This document shows positions 32,491 through 44,780 of a DNA stretch of 64,000 bases, in pieces (position 1 is the stretch's first letter; every line of letters starts with the position of its first letter). The DNA is taken from NCBI GenBank assembly GCA_037176725.1, contig JAZBRS010000026.1, positions 57,390,501 to 57,454,500 on the forward strand, read 5' to 3'. The translations under genes were made by a program, and so were the position numbers. The DNA is from Posidonia oceanica. Its lineage: Eukaryota; Streptophyta; Magnoliopsida; Alismatales; Posidoniaceae. The notes under the pieces are model-generated. The model saw only the letters and a program-made list of their open reading frames with translations. It was not told the DNA's origin and ran no database searches.

Positions 32491-33801
32491 TGCTGACCAA
32501 GATCGCGTGAGAACAGGGCTGCGATGGGTATTCAAGCGGTGAGTCCTAAGGGGAGCTATCTTCGCAAAGGCGGATAGCTCAGAAAGGGAACGGTCGCGAA
32601 TGAAGTCGCAACAGGAGCGTCAACGAGGGTCGATACTCGAGCTCTGGCAAAGGGAAACTCGCTTTACCGATCACGCTGACACAATAGAAGGAAATTAGGG
32701 GTTAGAAACTAAAAGATGAATGCAAATGAGTTAGTTAAATGGCATGAATGATATGCATGCTTTCTAGTATGCCCCCCTCACCTAACTAGTGTGTCCTAGT
32801 AAGGTAATCTACTTCGGGTATCCCTGGGTGTACGGGTCACCGACTCAGGTCAGAAAATTAGGTTCCCTGTCTAACTCCCGGCCCAAAGCTCAGGAAATGA
32901 CAGGGTGGTGCGTTGGTGGCCTCTACCCCGCCAAAGCGTGGGTGGTACCCTCTACTAACACCGACACGACCCCCGGACGAGGGGGGGACAGACCGACTGA
33001 CTCGTGCCACGCCCAAAGCGGTGGAACAAGAAGCCGGGACCGTCCTTCGCAGACTAATAGGTGGACTCAGATGAGAAGAATGCATGCCCTATATGATGCT
33101 TATGCAAATGCTTAAAGTCTTTTATCTTGCACATTTTATTAACCAGAGGGAGTGAAGGATTGTTCAAAGTCTCTAGTTGCTCCTAGGAGTTCTTTTTACT
33201 TGCGGTTTTTAGTTAACCATGGGGAGAGCAAACAAGTCTCTACTATCCTAGGCATGGCATGTGCGAAAGGAAAGAAAATCAGTCAAGCATGGCAGGCAGA
33301 CAATCATACAACACAACAAAAGGCAAGTGCATGGCATGTGCGGGTGTTTGTGAGCATAATGGTGAAGAAAAACATTCATCGAGTCAAAAGGCATGCATGG
33401 AAGGCATGTGCGTGCGTAGTGACATAGCAAAGGTGTAAAAGAAGCATTCAACATTCAAAAAGCATGTATTGTTGCCAAACAAGTATGTAGACATGCAATG
33501 TGCGATAACTAAAGCAGTAATAAGCAAGTAAGGCAAGGAAAATAAAGACAAGTAAGCTGTAAAGGAAGTAAGAGCATAAGCAAGACAATAAGTAAATAAA
33601 CAAGCAGAGAAGCAAAGCCAAGCGAAAGGGAGCGCAAACCGAGGCGAAAGAGGTGCAAAACCTAAGCAAAGTAGCCACAAAGCGACTTTCTAGGAGTTTG
33701 CACAGAAAAACAAGCAAAGCAGGCAAAGAAGGCACACAAGACAGGCAAAACTGCGAAAACAGGCGAGCGAAAAAGCCGGGAACGAAAGCCGGAGTCTAGC
33801 A
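32491..33801 (-). other. E1 untranslated leader between PBS and gag
   Basis: About 1.3 kb without a credible ORF. It is purine-rich on the plus strand near the PBS (33450-33780), with a more complex segment at 32760-33130. It is about as similar to the E2 leader (44799-46112) as the coding regions are. It may hold packaging and translation signals, but none can be identified from one sequence. Confidence 0.7.
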
Positions 33802-33819
33802 TCCCCAGCAGAGTCGCCA
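33802..33819 (-). other. Primer binding site of E1
   Basis: TGGCGACTCTGCTGGGGA on the minus strand, one base from the LTR end at 33821. A site starting TGG pairs with the CCA end of a tRNA; this sequence matches the Ogre-type PBS attributed to tRNA-Arg. Confidence 0.92.
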
Positions 33820-34479
33820 CTGTAGCGATCCCGATCGGAATCAGGCTCACTATTAGTGGCGATTGGATCCAAGGAAGAGGCTCGACTCGAAAACACTTAA
33901 AATCGAGGAGAAAAGAGAAAGATAAGACAAATCAGAGTCGCCACCATGTCTATTAACGGGAGACAAGGAAAACCGGGGGAAATGCGTGAATTAACACGCA
34001 AAACCAAGCAAGAAATGCAAAGCAAAGCAATGCAAAGGAAACAAATGCAAATACATGCAAATGAGATGACTCTAGCCTAGGATAAGGGCAGTATGGTCAT
34101 TGCGGGCCAAAAGACAGGGCAAGGACTCCTGTTACGTGCGGGGAAGGTGTTAGGCACCCCCGACACGCCCGAGAATCGGTCTTTCTAGGCTTACGCTCGC
34201 ATACGCAGGGAAATGCAGGATTGAATGCCTATGTGCCTAAATGAATGCTCAAGGGGTGCTCTAAGTGGAGAGATGTAGGGCAAGGAAGTAAACGTGCTAT
34301 CTAAGTGCTTAGCTACGCTGTCTGTGTTCCGAACCAGGCGAAACCTGGCTCGTGAGAATTCCAGGCAGTAAGCATCACAGCCCTATATGCAAATGCAAGC
34401 GAAAAAGCAAAACAATGGCAAAACCATGCAATGCGATCTACTTGCAAGAGAAAACGGCATAAAGCACGCAAAACGAGGC

Positions 34480-34720
34480 AAAAAACAAGAAAGCGCGCAA
34501 AACGGTGTAAAAGGACAAGGTCGGCACGCAAAACGGGCGAGAAAGCAAGGCGGCACGCAAATTGGTGCAAAAGGCGATGACGGGCATGCAAAATTGTGCC
34601 AAAAACAGGGCGAGCGCGCAAAACGACGCGAAAGACAAAGCAGGCACGCAAAACGGTGCCAAAACGAGAGCGGGCACGCAAAACGGTGCCAAAAGCTGCG
34701 AGATAAAACCTCGGAAAAGC
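34480..34720 (-). repeat. 30-bp minisatellite in the E1 5' LTR
   Basis: Same array as in the 3' LTR, with an additional unit (CGGTGCCAAAACGAGAGCGG region, about 34655-34690). Confidence 0.85.
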
Positions 34721-37700
34721 TGTGCGAAGGCAAATGCAAGGAAAAGATTAGAAGCAATAAAAGGAGAAGCAGAACAGCGCATGTGTGAGAACAGGCGCTG
34801 TTCGGGGCCACACAGAGTAGGTGTGAAGACCTACAAAGGGGAGAGTGAGCAAACGGGGGGATTACCACCTCTCTTGCGACCATTTCCCACTAAACTGTTC
34901 CACGGTGTGTCTCGCATGCTGCCCAAAGCTCGCGATGCGATCGGATCGTGGAAAAGGGAGAAGAAAGTCACATTAAGTGGTAAATCCAGGGAAAACTAAA
35001 CACAAAACGCCCAAGAGTACGCGAAACAGGGATCTGAGTTGATAGACAAGAAGAAGAGGTCCTATTCTACATGCTCAAAGAGACAGAAATCGAAAACGAG
35101 GAAACTATGCAAATGGCATGCGAATGAATGTAATGCAGGAGTTCAGGAGGACATACCTGGAAATCCGGGAGCCTGATCTGAGATCTGCTTGGTCCATGCT
35201 GAAGAGCGCTTCGCTGCGGTCGCCTGGGTAGCTTATTCGAGAAGATCCAACGGCCGGATCAGAAGATATCGCAGCTTCAAGGCAGGAGGGCCAGAATAGG
35301 GGAGAAGAATAGATATAGGTGTTCAGGAGGTCCTAGGGGTGTGCAAAAGGTCCTCCCAAGTGAAGGGGAGTTAAAGGCGCTTAGTGTGTGCAAAGGGATG
35401 CTAAAATGCAAAGCTAAATGAATGCAGGATGCATGCAAGAGGCAAGAAAAGACAAGAGGGGAATTTTTAGAAAAACAGAGGTTCAAATGCCATTTTTGAA
35501 AAAGAGAAGGGGGCTAAATGCAATTTTCAAAAAGGATGGGGCCCACAGGAGAGAGTTTTGAAAACAGGAGAGGGCAGAGGGTTATTTTGCAAAAGATTGG
35601 GTTCAGAAAGCTACTTTGAAAAGAGGGCATGCATTGGAAGAAGTTTTGAAAACAAATGGAAATCAGAGGGTAATTTTGGAAAAAACTAGGGTCTAAAGTG
35701 CAAATTTTCCAGAAAACAGGGTTCTGGGGAGTCTGGGAATGCAAGTGGAGGGTCTACATGCAATTTTGTAAGCATAGGAGCTAAGATGCAACTTTAGGGG
35801 CAAAACAGTCTTTTTACATGATTTTTAAAGGATGCAAGGACCTATGTGTAATTTTTGAATCATGCAGGGGTCAAACATGCAATTTTATATGGTAAACATG
35901 CTCTGAAATCAGAAGACAGGACTGATGTGCAATTTTTGGGAAAAACAGGGTTAAAAATGCAATGCAATAAGCTAAAATGCATGGAAAACAGTTACTGTCC
36001 ATTTAAAATGGACCTACATGCAAAAATAAGAAAACAGGGGGGCAAATATGCAATGCAACAAGCAGAAATTAAAATTTAAACCTAAGTTCTACAGTGCAGA
36101 GGATGAAAGTGCAAAAATGAGAAAAGACAGGGGTTTGGAATGCAATATAATAGGGCAAAGTTCATGCATTTAAACTAAATAAACTACTGCAGGACTAGGA
36201 TGCAAAAATTAAAAACAGAGGGGCTAAAACATAAAAAATTACAACTAGAATGCACAGTAAGAGGACTGAAGGGCAAATACAGAGAAATACAAACACTTAA
36301 TGCAATTTAGCATGGTTTTAAATAAAAAAGACAGCAGATTAAATGATAGAAGGACCAGAATGCAAAAATGAAAGAACTTAGGCTAAGCATGCAATATTCA
36401 CAAGAAACTATACTAAAAGAACAAAATAAATGAACAGTAACTGCCGGCGGCGACGAGCACTGTAGCAGTGAGCTATCAGGGCTTGTGGCCGCCGGCACAG
36501 GGGGGCTGAGGAGGCGCTGAACGGCGGAGGAGGTGCTCCCGGAGCTGACGGAGACAGGGCGGCGATCAGCGGAGGACGGCGTGGCCTGGAACGCGTTGGA
36601 ATGGCCGTCGGAGCTCTGCAGTGCTTCAGAAGTCTCGTCCGGCCGTTCGACGCAGCGACGCTGCGTTCTGAGGGCCGGAGAACACTCCTGAGCTTCACGC
36701 GGAGCTCAGACGATCGCTGGAGCCACGTTCCGCTGGCCGGAGCGACGCGAAGGCCGGAGGATTGTGCCGGAGAAGATGACCGGACCGGCGAACAGCAACG
36801 GAGCAGGAGGGCTAGAATCCTACTTCTAAGGGGTGGAGAAGTAGCAGGGGAAGAAAAGGGAGCTAAGGGTAGAAGATTCTACCTGATTCCGCGTCTGAGG
36901 TGTTCTCCCGACCTCAGCAGTTCCGGAGGTGGCCGGTGGAGGTCGTCCGGTCGCTGCGGGCGTCGCTGGCTGCTCGCGAGGGCTGGAGCTGCTTCAGAAT
37001 GGTCCTCCGGTGCTTCCCAGCTGGTTGGATGGAAGCTCCAGAGCTCGGAGGGAAATCCGGCACTCTGTGGGTTCAGAGAAACAGCCAGGAGTCGGGGGGG
37101 GTGTCTGCTGCTCGTCTGGTTGGATGGGACCCTCCGGGAGGTTGCTGGAGGTCCGGGGAGTGGTTCTGGATTGCTGGATTGGGTTTCTGGAGAGCGTGGA
37201 GGAGATTTGGAACTCGGTTGATCTTCTGGTCAGTGGAGAAGACAAGTGTTTGTTGTGGATTTCTCGGTCTGTGGTTGATGGCCGGGTTTGATGTCAGGTG
37301 TTCTGGGAAGGTGGAGGTCAGGTGAATCTTTGGGTGGAGTTTGGAAGGAAGCAGTGGACTGAGGTGAAGGCAATTCTGGAGTGGGTTGTGTCGGGTTGCT
37401 GTTGGCTTACAGGTGGAGTTTCAGGTGATTAGGTGGTGTTTTAGTGGGGGAATGGGCGGGAAATGGTGGGGAGGTATTGCTGGGTTTCTGGGTGAACTTG
37501 GGGGATCAACTGGGAGAGCAATTGGGGCTTGGAAGGGGGCCGGTTTGCTGGAGAAGAAGGAGGAAGTTCTGCTGAAGATGGAGGAAGGAATTGGGGAAGG
37601 GATTGCTGGGGAAATGCCCTGGAACTGGGCTCTCTCTCCGGGATGCCAAAGCACACTCTCAGACTCTCTCTCCCGGACTCTTCTCTCTGGGAATTGGAGG

Positions 37701-39173
37701 ATGAAGTGGAAGAAGAAGGAGGTCGCTCAGGTGGAGAAGAAGCTCTGGAATTCTCTGGTTTGCTCTCAGGTTTGCTGATTGCTAACTGATGGGCTCTGCT
37801 TCTCTCTCTCTGGATGATCCAAAAGCCGGTCGAAGAAAGGGATTGTTGGAGGCTTATATCAGGAGGAAGGTTGCCGGTGCGCGCGCTGGGATTTTGAATT
37901 CGACGGCGACACACTGCAGCAGACTGGAGATGGATGCCGGCGAGACGATAGGCATTGATTGCCTCCCGAAATTGGTGCTGAGAGAAGAGAGGAGCGGCGA
38001 GCTGCTGTGGATGATAAGATGGAGGCTTGAAATTCAAACGGTGGAGGGAGCACTGCAGCAGCTCGCGGGAGGAAAAATGGCAGAAAACGCAGAAGGAAGA
38101 AGAAGGAGGAGAGCGACGGGCTGGGCTGCGGGCCGAAAGAAAGAAAAAAAGGAAAAGAAATGGAGAAGAAAGGGGGAGACGGGCTGAATTGGGCCCAGCA
38201 AGGAAAAAGAAGAAAAGAAAAAAGAGAAGAAAGAAAGAAAGAGAGGGAAAAGAAAGGAAATAAAATTAGGAAAAATAGATTAAAAATAAGCAAAAATACT
38301 AGAAAGGTTGTGTTGTGAATTAGGATTTTAATTAGATTTTTAATGACCGTTTTGGGGTTGATTAATGTGTTTTGGGCTTGATTAGGGTTTTAGGGTTTTG
38401 TTTTGCTCTTAATTTGTTTTCCATTTGATTAAGTGTTTGTTAAGCCTTTTAAATTGTTTTGTTAATTGTGTTTTTCTTGTTAAGTATTTCAGGATGTTAA
38501 TCAGGATTTTTAAGATTTATTTTTATATTAATTAGGATGGGTTTTGGGCCTTTTAGCTTTAGTCTTTTAGGATTTTCTTTTTTAAGTCTTTTTGAATTAG
38601 GTTTCTGATTTTTATTTTGTTAAGTTTTTCCTGATGTTTTTAATTGGGTTTCTCTTGTCTGATGGAGTATTTTTAAGTCCTTTTAATGTGTTTTTTATTT
38701 TTTTTTAATTAAGTTCTTAGGTTGTTCTTTCTTATGTTTGTTAAGTTAAGCCTTTCTTCTTTCATTAATTACTTATCTTGGTGTTTTAATTGTTTTACTT
38801 CTTTTTAGGGTTTGTTTTTTAATTCTTCTGATGGGATTTTTACTCTTGGTGGGTTCTGATTTCATTTTAGTTTTTTTCTTGATTTTTCAGTGTTTTCTTT
38901 TGATTTGTTTTGCATTTTTTAGCTCACATGCTTGGTTTTCCTTCTAGCTTGATTTAGTTAAGTTTAGGTTTTTAATTGCTTGTTTAATGTTTTTTAATTG
39001 TTTTTCTTAGGGTTCTGATTTGTTTCTTTTATGTTTTGGGGTTTTACAGATTTTTAGGAGTTTTTATGAATTTTAGCAAGAGAAAGAAAGGGGAAAAGAG
39101 AAAGAAGAAGAGAAGGGAAAAAGGAAGAATAAAGGGAAAAGAGATGAGTTGAAGGAAAAGGATTTTTTGAAAA

Positions 39174-39178
39174 TTAGG
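39174..39178 (+). repeat. Target site of E2, left copy
   Basis: TTAGG directly before TGTTGACACC. The uninterrupted E1 3' LTR contains TTAGG at the homologous point, followed by GAAAGTG. The right copy should follow the E2 3' LTR outside the window. Confidence 0.75.
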
Positions 39179-41066
39179 TGTTGACACCCCATCTTGGCAG
39201 GCTTGGATCCTTGGAGCCCTCCTGATGATTGCTGGACTCAAACCCAAAACCAAACCCTAATCCTCTTCTTTACCCTCCAAAATCAGCCCATCTTGACCTA
39301 AGCCTTTACCCCTCTTCCCAAGCTCAAAACCTAACCAAAAGCCATAGGAAAACCCACCAACACTCACTTAACAAGCCTACCCAAGAACCTAGAAATTTCC
39401 AAACCTAGACCATTCCCAAAAACCCTAGAAAACCTAGGCAAAACTCTCTTTTTTCTACACCTTGAAACCCCTCCAAAACCTTTTTAGAACCAAACCAAAA
39501 CCTCAGAACCAACACCTCAAACCCTAGATTGCCCACTCACCAATTTTCACCTCATTCCAAGACCCTTAAGCCCCCCTTTCATCCAAATTATCCTTTTCTC
39601 TCTCCGGGATTATCATTTCCTCTCTCCACTCTCTCTCCTGATTATCATCTCTCTTTTCATCCCCTTTTTGCCCTTTTTCTGGCCTGGCTGTGGGCCCCCT
39701 TTGTACTTCTATCCCTTCTCTATCTTATTCCTATTTTTACTTTATTTTTAGCTTTTTTCCTGAATTTTAAAAATCATTTCTCTCCAACCTATCTCTTTTC
39801 CTTTTATTTCCCTCTTTTTCCCTTTTCCTTCTTCCTTCTCTTTTCCTTTGCCTTCTCTTGCAAAAATCCTTGAAAACCCCTAAAATTCTGTAAAACCCCA
39901 AAATATAAAAGAAACAAATCAGAACCCTAAGAAAAACAATTAAAAAACATTAAACAAGCAATTAAAAACCTAAACTTAACTAAATCAAACTAAAAGGAAA
40001 ACCAAGCATGTAAGCTAAAAAAATGCAAAACAAATCAAAAGAAAACACTGAAAAATCAAGGAAAAAACTAAAATAAAACCAAAACCCACCAAAAGTAAGA
40101 ACCCCATCAAAAGAATTAAAAAACAAACCCTAAAAAGAAGAATTAAAAAACAAACACCAAAACAAGTAATTAAAGAAACAAAGAGACTTAACCTAACAAA
40201 CCTAAGAAAAAAAAACAAACTAAAAACTTAATTAAAAGGAAAAGAAAAACACATCTAAAAGACTTAAAAATACCCTATCAAACCAGAAAAATCTAACTCC
40301 AAGAAAAATCAACAAATAAAAATCAAAGCATAATTTAAAAGACTTAAGAAAGAAAAAACCCTAAGGAGACTAAAACTTAAAAACCTGAAAACAACCCTGA
40401 TTAATACGAAAATAAATCCTAAAAAATCCTAATCAATATCCTAAGTGTCCAACAAGGGAAACACAATTTTTAAAACAATTTAAAAAAGGGTTTAACAAAC
40501 ATTTAATCAAGTGAAAACTAATTAAAAGCAAAACCAAAACCCTAAAACCCTAATCAAGCCCAAAACACATTAATCAACTCAAAATGGCCATTAAAAAATT
40601 TAATTAAAACCCTAATTCACATCACAACCTTTCTAGTATTTTTATTTATTTTTAGTTCCTTTTTACTAATTTTATTTTTCCCATTCTACCCTCTCTTCTT
40701 TCTTACTTCTCTTCTTCTTTCTTTCCTTTCCTTACTGGGCCCAATCCAGCCCGTTTTTCTTTTTTCTTTTATTTCTTCGGCCCACAGTTCGGCCTCCTTC
40801 TTCCTCCTTCTTCCCCACCTTCTGCATTTTTTTTTTCCTCAGCTTCTCTCCCACGAGCGGCCAGCTACAGGGCTCCCTCTCCTTTTTAATTTTCAAGCTC
40901 TCCCTCTCCATCAGATCACCTACAGAGCTCGCCACTCCTCTCTTCTCTCAGCACCATTTCCGGGAGGCATTGAATGCCAGTCGCCTCGCCGACGCCCGTC
41001 GTTTCTGCTGCAGTGCCGCCGGTGGAATTCAAACCACCAGCTCGCGCCCAGTAGTCCCCTCCTCCT

Positions 41067-41074
41067 GATAAAAG
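41067..41074 (+). promoter_or_regulatory. TATA-like box in the E2 5' LTR
   Basis: GATAAAAG follows CCTCCT and precedes AGCCCTTCAATCCATTTTC. The equivalent in the 3' LTR is 62412-62419. It would start the genomic RNA. Confidence 0.5.
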
Positions 41075-43894
41075 CCAGCCCTTCAATCCATTTTCATCGC
41101 CTTTTCGCCACCTGAGAGAGAGAGCTGAGAAATCCAGAGAATTCTCCCGCAAACTTCCCACTTCTTCACCCTCTGAATCCAGTAGAACCTTCCCTTCTTT
41201 CTCCCCCGAAACCAGCCCGTTCCAGCCTCGAATTCCCTTCCATTTTCATCCCCCAAATTCACCTAGCACACCAGCATCCCTCCTCCACCATCCCATTGCC
41301 TTTCCACTGCACGAAACACCTTCAAATCACCCTGAACACCAACCAGAACCCAACACAATTGCCCTCAGCAATTCCCTCCACTCTAGCCCACAACATTCTC
41401 CCAAAATCCACCCAGAGACTCGCCTGAACTTCACCTTCCCAAAGCACCTTACCTTCAGCCCCATCCTCCACCACAGACCGAGAAATCCACAACAAACACT
41501 TGCCTTCTCCACTGACCAGAAACCGACCCAACCTCCAAATCTTCTCCACGCTCTCCAGAAGCCCAATCCAACAATCTAGAACCGTTCCCCGGACCTCCAG
41601 CAATCTTCCAGAAGCCCCCGTCCAGCCTGAGGAGTAGCAGACACTCCCCCCGGCCTCCGGCTGCCACTCTGAACCCACGACTTGTCGAATCTCTCTCCAA
41701 TCTGCACAGCTCGTGTCTGATCATCTGGGAAGCTCCGGAGGACCGTTCTGAGGTGACTCCAGCCCTCGTGAGCAGCGGACAGCGCCCGCAGCGACCGGAC
41801 AGACGCTGTCGACCAGCTCCGACACTGCTGAGGTCGGGAGGACGCTCCAGACACGGACGCAGGTATTTTCTTACCTTCCCCGCACTCTCTCCTCCTCTTG
41901 CTGCTTCCCCGCCGATCAGAGTCAGCTTCCAAGCCCTCCAGACGCTCGTGCAGCTCACCGGTCTTCCCGTCTTCTCCGGCGCCGGTCCCCTGATCTCCGG
42001 ATGCTCCGCCCAGCAGAACGGACTCCCGACGATTCCCAGAGCTCCGCACGGTCGCCGGCTACGTCCTCCGCCGTCTCGCGCCTCCCCAAGCCCCCTGTGT
42101 TGGCGGTGGTGAGCGCCGGTGGCTCACTACTACAGTGACAGCCACCGCCGGTAAATCACTGTGCATTTATTTTCTTAGTTATAAGATTTCTGTGCAGATA
42201 TTGCATGTTTGCCTTAACTTTTTTAATTTTTGCGTTTCAGTCCTCTGTCCATTTAATATGCTTAGTTTTTAATTAGAAACCATGCTAAATTGCAGCTTTT
42301 ATTCATACTTTTCAGTATTTTCTTTCCCGTCCTTTTACTGTGCTGTGCTGTTGTATCTTTTTGCATTTTAGCCCTTCTGTTTTTTATTTTTGCATATAAG
42401 TCCTGCCCAAAATCTGTTCATTTAATTGCATGCATTTTACCATATGAAATTGCATTCTGCATCCCTGCATGTTTTTGATTTTGCATATAGGTCCATGCAC
42501 AGTAGAAACTTAGGTTTTATTTTCAATTTTGCATACTGCATTGCATATTTTGCCTCCTGTTTTTGCACATTTGCATTTAGGTCCATTTTAAATGGACAGT
42601 AACTATTTGCATGCATTTTTGCTTACTGCATTGCATTTTGGCCCCTGTTTTTTTAAAATTGCACATCAGTCCTTTATCAGTGTTTTCAGAGCATGTTTAC
42701 CTTACAAAATTGCATATTTGACCCCTGCATGATTCAAAAATCACACATAGGTCCTTACATCCTTTAAAAACCATGTAAAAAGACTGTTTTGCCCCTAAAG
42801 TTGCATCTTAGCTCCTATGCTTACAAAATTGCATGTAGACCCTCCACTTGCATTCCCAGGCTCCCCAGAACCCTGCTTTCTGGAAAATTTGCATTTTAGA
42901 CCCTAGTTTTTCCAAAATTGCATCCTGATTTCTTTTTGTTTTCAAAACTTCTTCCAATGCATACCCTCTTTTCAAATTAGCTTTCTGAGTCCAGTCTTTT
43001 ACAAAATGACCCCCTGCCCTCTCCTGTTTTCAAAACCCTCCTTTGTGGACCCCATCTTTTGTGAAAATTTGCATTTTAGCCCCTTTGCTTTTTCAAAAAT
43101 GCTTTTGAACTCCTGTCTTTTCCAAGTTTGTTCCCCTTGTTTCTTCTTGCTTGTGCATGCATTCTGCATTCATTTAGCCTTGCATTTTAGCATCCTTTTG
43201 CACACACTAAGCACCTTTAGCTCCCCTTCACCTGGGAGGACCTTTTGCACACCCCTAGGACCTCCTGAACACCTAGATCTGCTCTTCTCCCCTGTTCTGG
43301 CCTTCCTGCCTTGAAGCTGCGATATCTTCCGATCCGGCCGTTGGATCTTCTCAAATAAGCTACCCAGGTGACCGCAGCGAAGCGCTCTTCAGCATGGACC
43401 AAGCAGATCTCAGATCAGGCTCCAGGATTTCCAGGTATGTCCTCCTGAACCCCTGCATTGTATTCATTTGCATGCCATTTGCATAGTTTTCCTCGTTTTC
43501 GATTTCTGTCTCTTTGAGCATGTAGAATAGGGCCTCCTCTTCTTGTCCATCAACTCAGATCTCCATTTCGCGTTTCCCTATGTGTTTTGTGTTGAGTTTT
43601 CCCTGGATTTACTACTTAATGTGACTTTCTTCCCCCTTTTCCACGATCCAATCGCATCGCGAGCTTTAGGCAGCAAGCGAGACACACTGTGGAACGGTTC
43701 AGTGGGAAATGGTCGCAAAAGAGGTGGTAATCCCCCCGTTTGCTCACCCTCCCCTTTGTAGTTTTTCACACCTACTCTGTGTGGCCCTGAACAGCGCCTG
43801 TTCTCACACATGCGCTGTTCTGCTTCTTCTTTTTCTGCTTCTAATCTTTTCCTTGCATTTGCATTCGCACGGCTTTTCTGAGGTTTTATCTCGC

Positions 43895-44150
43895 AGTTTT
43901 GGCACCGTTTTGCGTGCCGGTTCTCGTTTTGGCACCGTTTTGCGTGCCTGCTTTGTCTTTCGCGTCGTTTTGCGCGCTCGCCCTGTTTTTGGCACAGTTT
44001 TGCATGCCCGTCATCGCCTTTTGCACCGATTTACGTGCCGCCTTGCTTTCTCACCCGTTTTGCGTGCCGACCTTGTCCCTTTGCACCGTTTTGCGTGCTT
44101 TCTTGTTTTTGCTTCGTTTTACGTGCTTTATGCCGTTTTCTCTTGCATGT
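43895..44150 (+). repeat. 30-bp minisatellite in the E2 5' LTR
   Basis: Repeats of CCGTTTTGCGTGCC with pyrimidine-rich spacers. It matches the E6 and E1 arrays. Confidence 0.85.
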
Positions 44151-44439
44151 CGATCGCATTGCATGGTTTCGCCGTTGTTTTACTTTTTCGCTTGCATTTG
44201 CATATAGGGCAGTGATGCTTACTGCCTGCAGTTCTCATGAGCCAGGTTTCGCCCGGTTCGGAACACAGACAGCGTAGCTGAGCACTTAGACAGCACGTTT
44301 ACTTCCTTGCCCTGCATCTCTCCACTTAGAGCACACCTTGAGCATTCATTTAGGCATTCATAGGCACATAGGCATTCAATCCTGCATTTCCCTGCGTATG
44401 CGAGCGTAAGCCTAGAAAGACCGATTTTCGGGTGTGTCG

Positions 44440-44460
44440 GGGGTGCCTAACACCTTCCCC
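44440..44460 (+). other. Conserved U5 hairpin of E2
   Basis: GGGGTGCCTAACACCTTCCCC can fold with stem GGGG/CCCC and an inner GGTG/CACC-type stem around CCTAA. It is nearly identical in families A, B and C (12835-12856, 512-533, 3242-3263, 34140-34161), whereas surrounding LTR sequence has diverged. Confidence 0.65.
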
Positions 44461-44655
44461 GCACGTAACAGGAGTCCTTGCCCTGTCTTTTGGCCCGCAA
44501 TGACCGTACTGCCCTTATCCTAGGCTAGAGTCATCTCATTTGCATGAATTTGCATTTGTTTCCTTTGCATTGCTTTGCTTTGCATTCCTTGCTTGGTTTT
44601 GCGTGTTAATTCACGCATTCTCCCGGTTTTCCTTGTCTCCCGTTAATAGACATGG

Positions 44656-44666
44656 TGGCGACTCTG
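44656..44666 (+). other. PBS-like 11-mer inside U5 of E2
   Basis: TGGCGACTCTG is identical to the start of the true PBS, 125 bp upstream of it. Confidence 0.85.
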
Positions 44667-44780
44667 ATTTGTCTTATCTTTCTCTTTTCTCCTCGATTTC
44701 AAGTGTTTTCGAGTCGAGCCTCTTCCTCGGATCCAATCGCCGCTAAATAGCGAGCCTGATTCCGATCGGGATCGCTACAG

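Larger units (their letters stand above)
14992..39178 (-). mobile_element. E1: family A Ogre-like retrotransposon, minus strand, RT-less deletion derivative
   Basis: Order on the minus strand: 5' LTR (39178-33821, its first ~562 bp displaced by E2), PBS (33819-33802), leader, gag (32490-29917), protease and linker (to 27832), integrase (to 26611), extra ORF (25108-23906), tandem arrays (23640-21443), PPT (20909-20894) and 3' LTR (20893-14992). The two LTRs look nearly identical over long stretches, so the insertion is young. Against E2 it lacks about 2.9 kb coding for reverse transcriptase, both RNase H domains and the start of integrase. It also has stop codons in pol and the extra ORF, so it cannot be autonomous. 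Confidence 0.93.
33821..39178 (-). repeat. 5' LTR of E1, truncated by the insertion of E2
   Basis: On the minus strand it ends GGGATCGCTACA at 33821. It is collinear with 14992-20331 of the 3' LTR and stops after TTAGG (39174-39178). In the 3' LTR the same TTAGG (20327-20331) continues for another 562 bp to the LTR start; that part should lie beyond E2. It carries a PBS-like site (33933-33943), the intact U5 hairpin (34140-34161), one more 30-bp minisatellite unit than its partner, and a TATA candidate (37853-37859). Confidence 0.93.
39179..44779 (+). repeat. 5' LTR of E2, 5.60 kb
   Basis: It starts TGTTGACACC and ends GGGATCGCTACA, followed by one base and the PBS. It has telobox-rich U3, an A-rich stretch with many AAAACCCTA motifs (39880-40640), a TATA-like site (41067-41074), a GC-rich block (about 41700-42140), a TTGCATTTTAG-rich block (42200-43200), a 30-bp minisatellite (43895-44150), the U5 hairpin (44440-44460) and a PBS-like site (44656-44666). 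Antisense ORFs across the GC-rich block differ in length between the two E2 LTRs and show no domain. Confidence 0.94.

Noticed and set aside
39150..39200. The E1/E2 head-to-head junction as an assembly inversion artefact
   Set aside because: E2 starts with an exact LTR terminus and E1 is cut at an internal point with a candidate target site, as a nested insertion predicts; read-level proof is still lacking.
41455..42049. Antisense ORFs of 120-240 codons in GC-rich LTR blocks (also 62672-63394, 36601-37221)
   Set aside because: Different lengths and frames between paired LTRs, Arg/Ser/Gly composition typical of GC-rich non-coding DNA, no domain.
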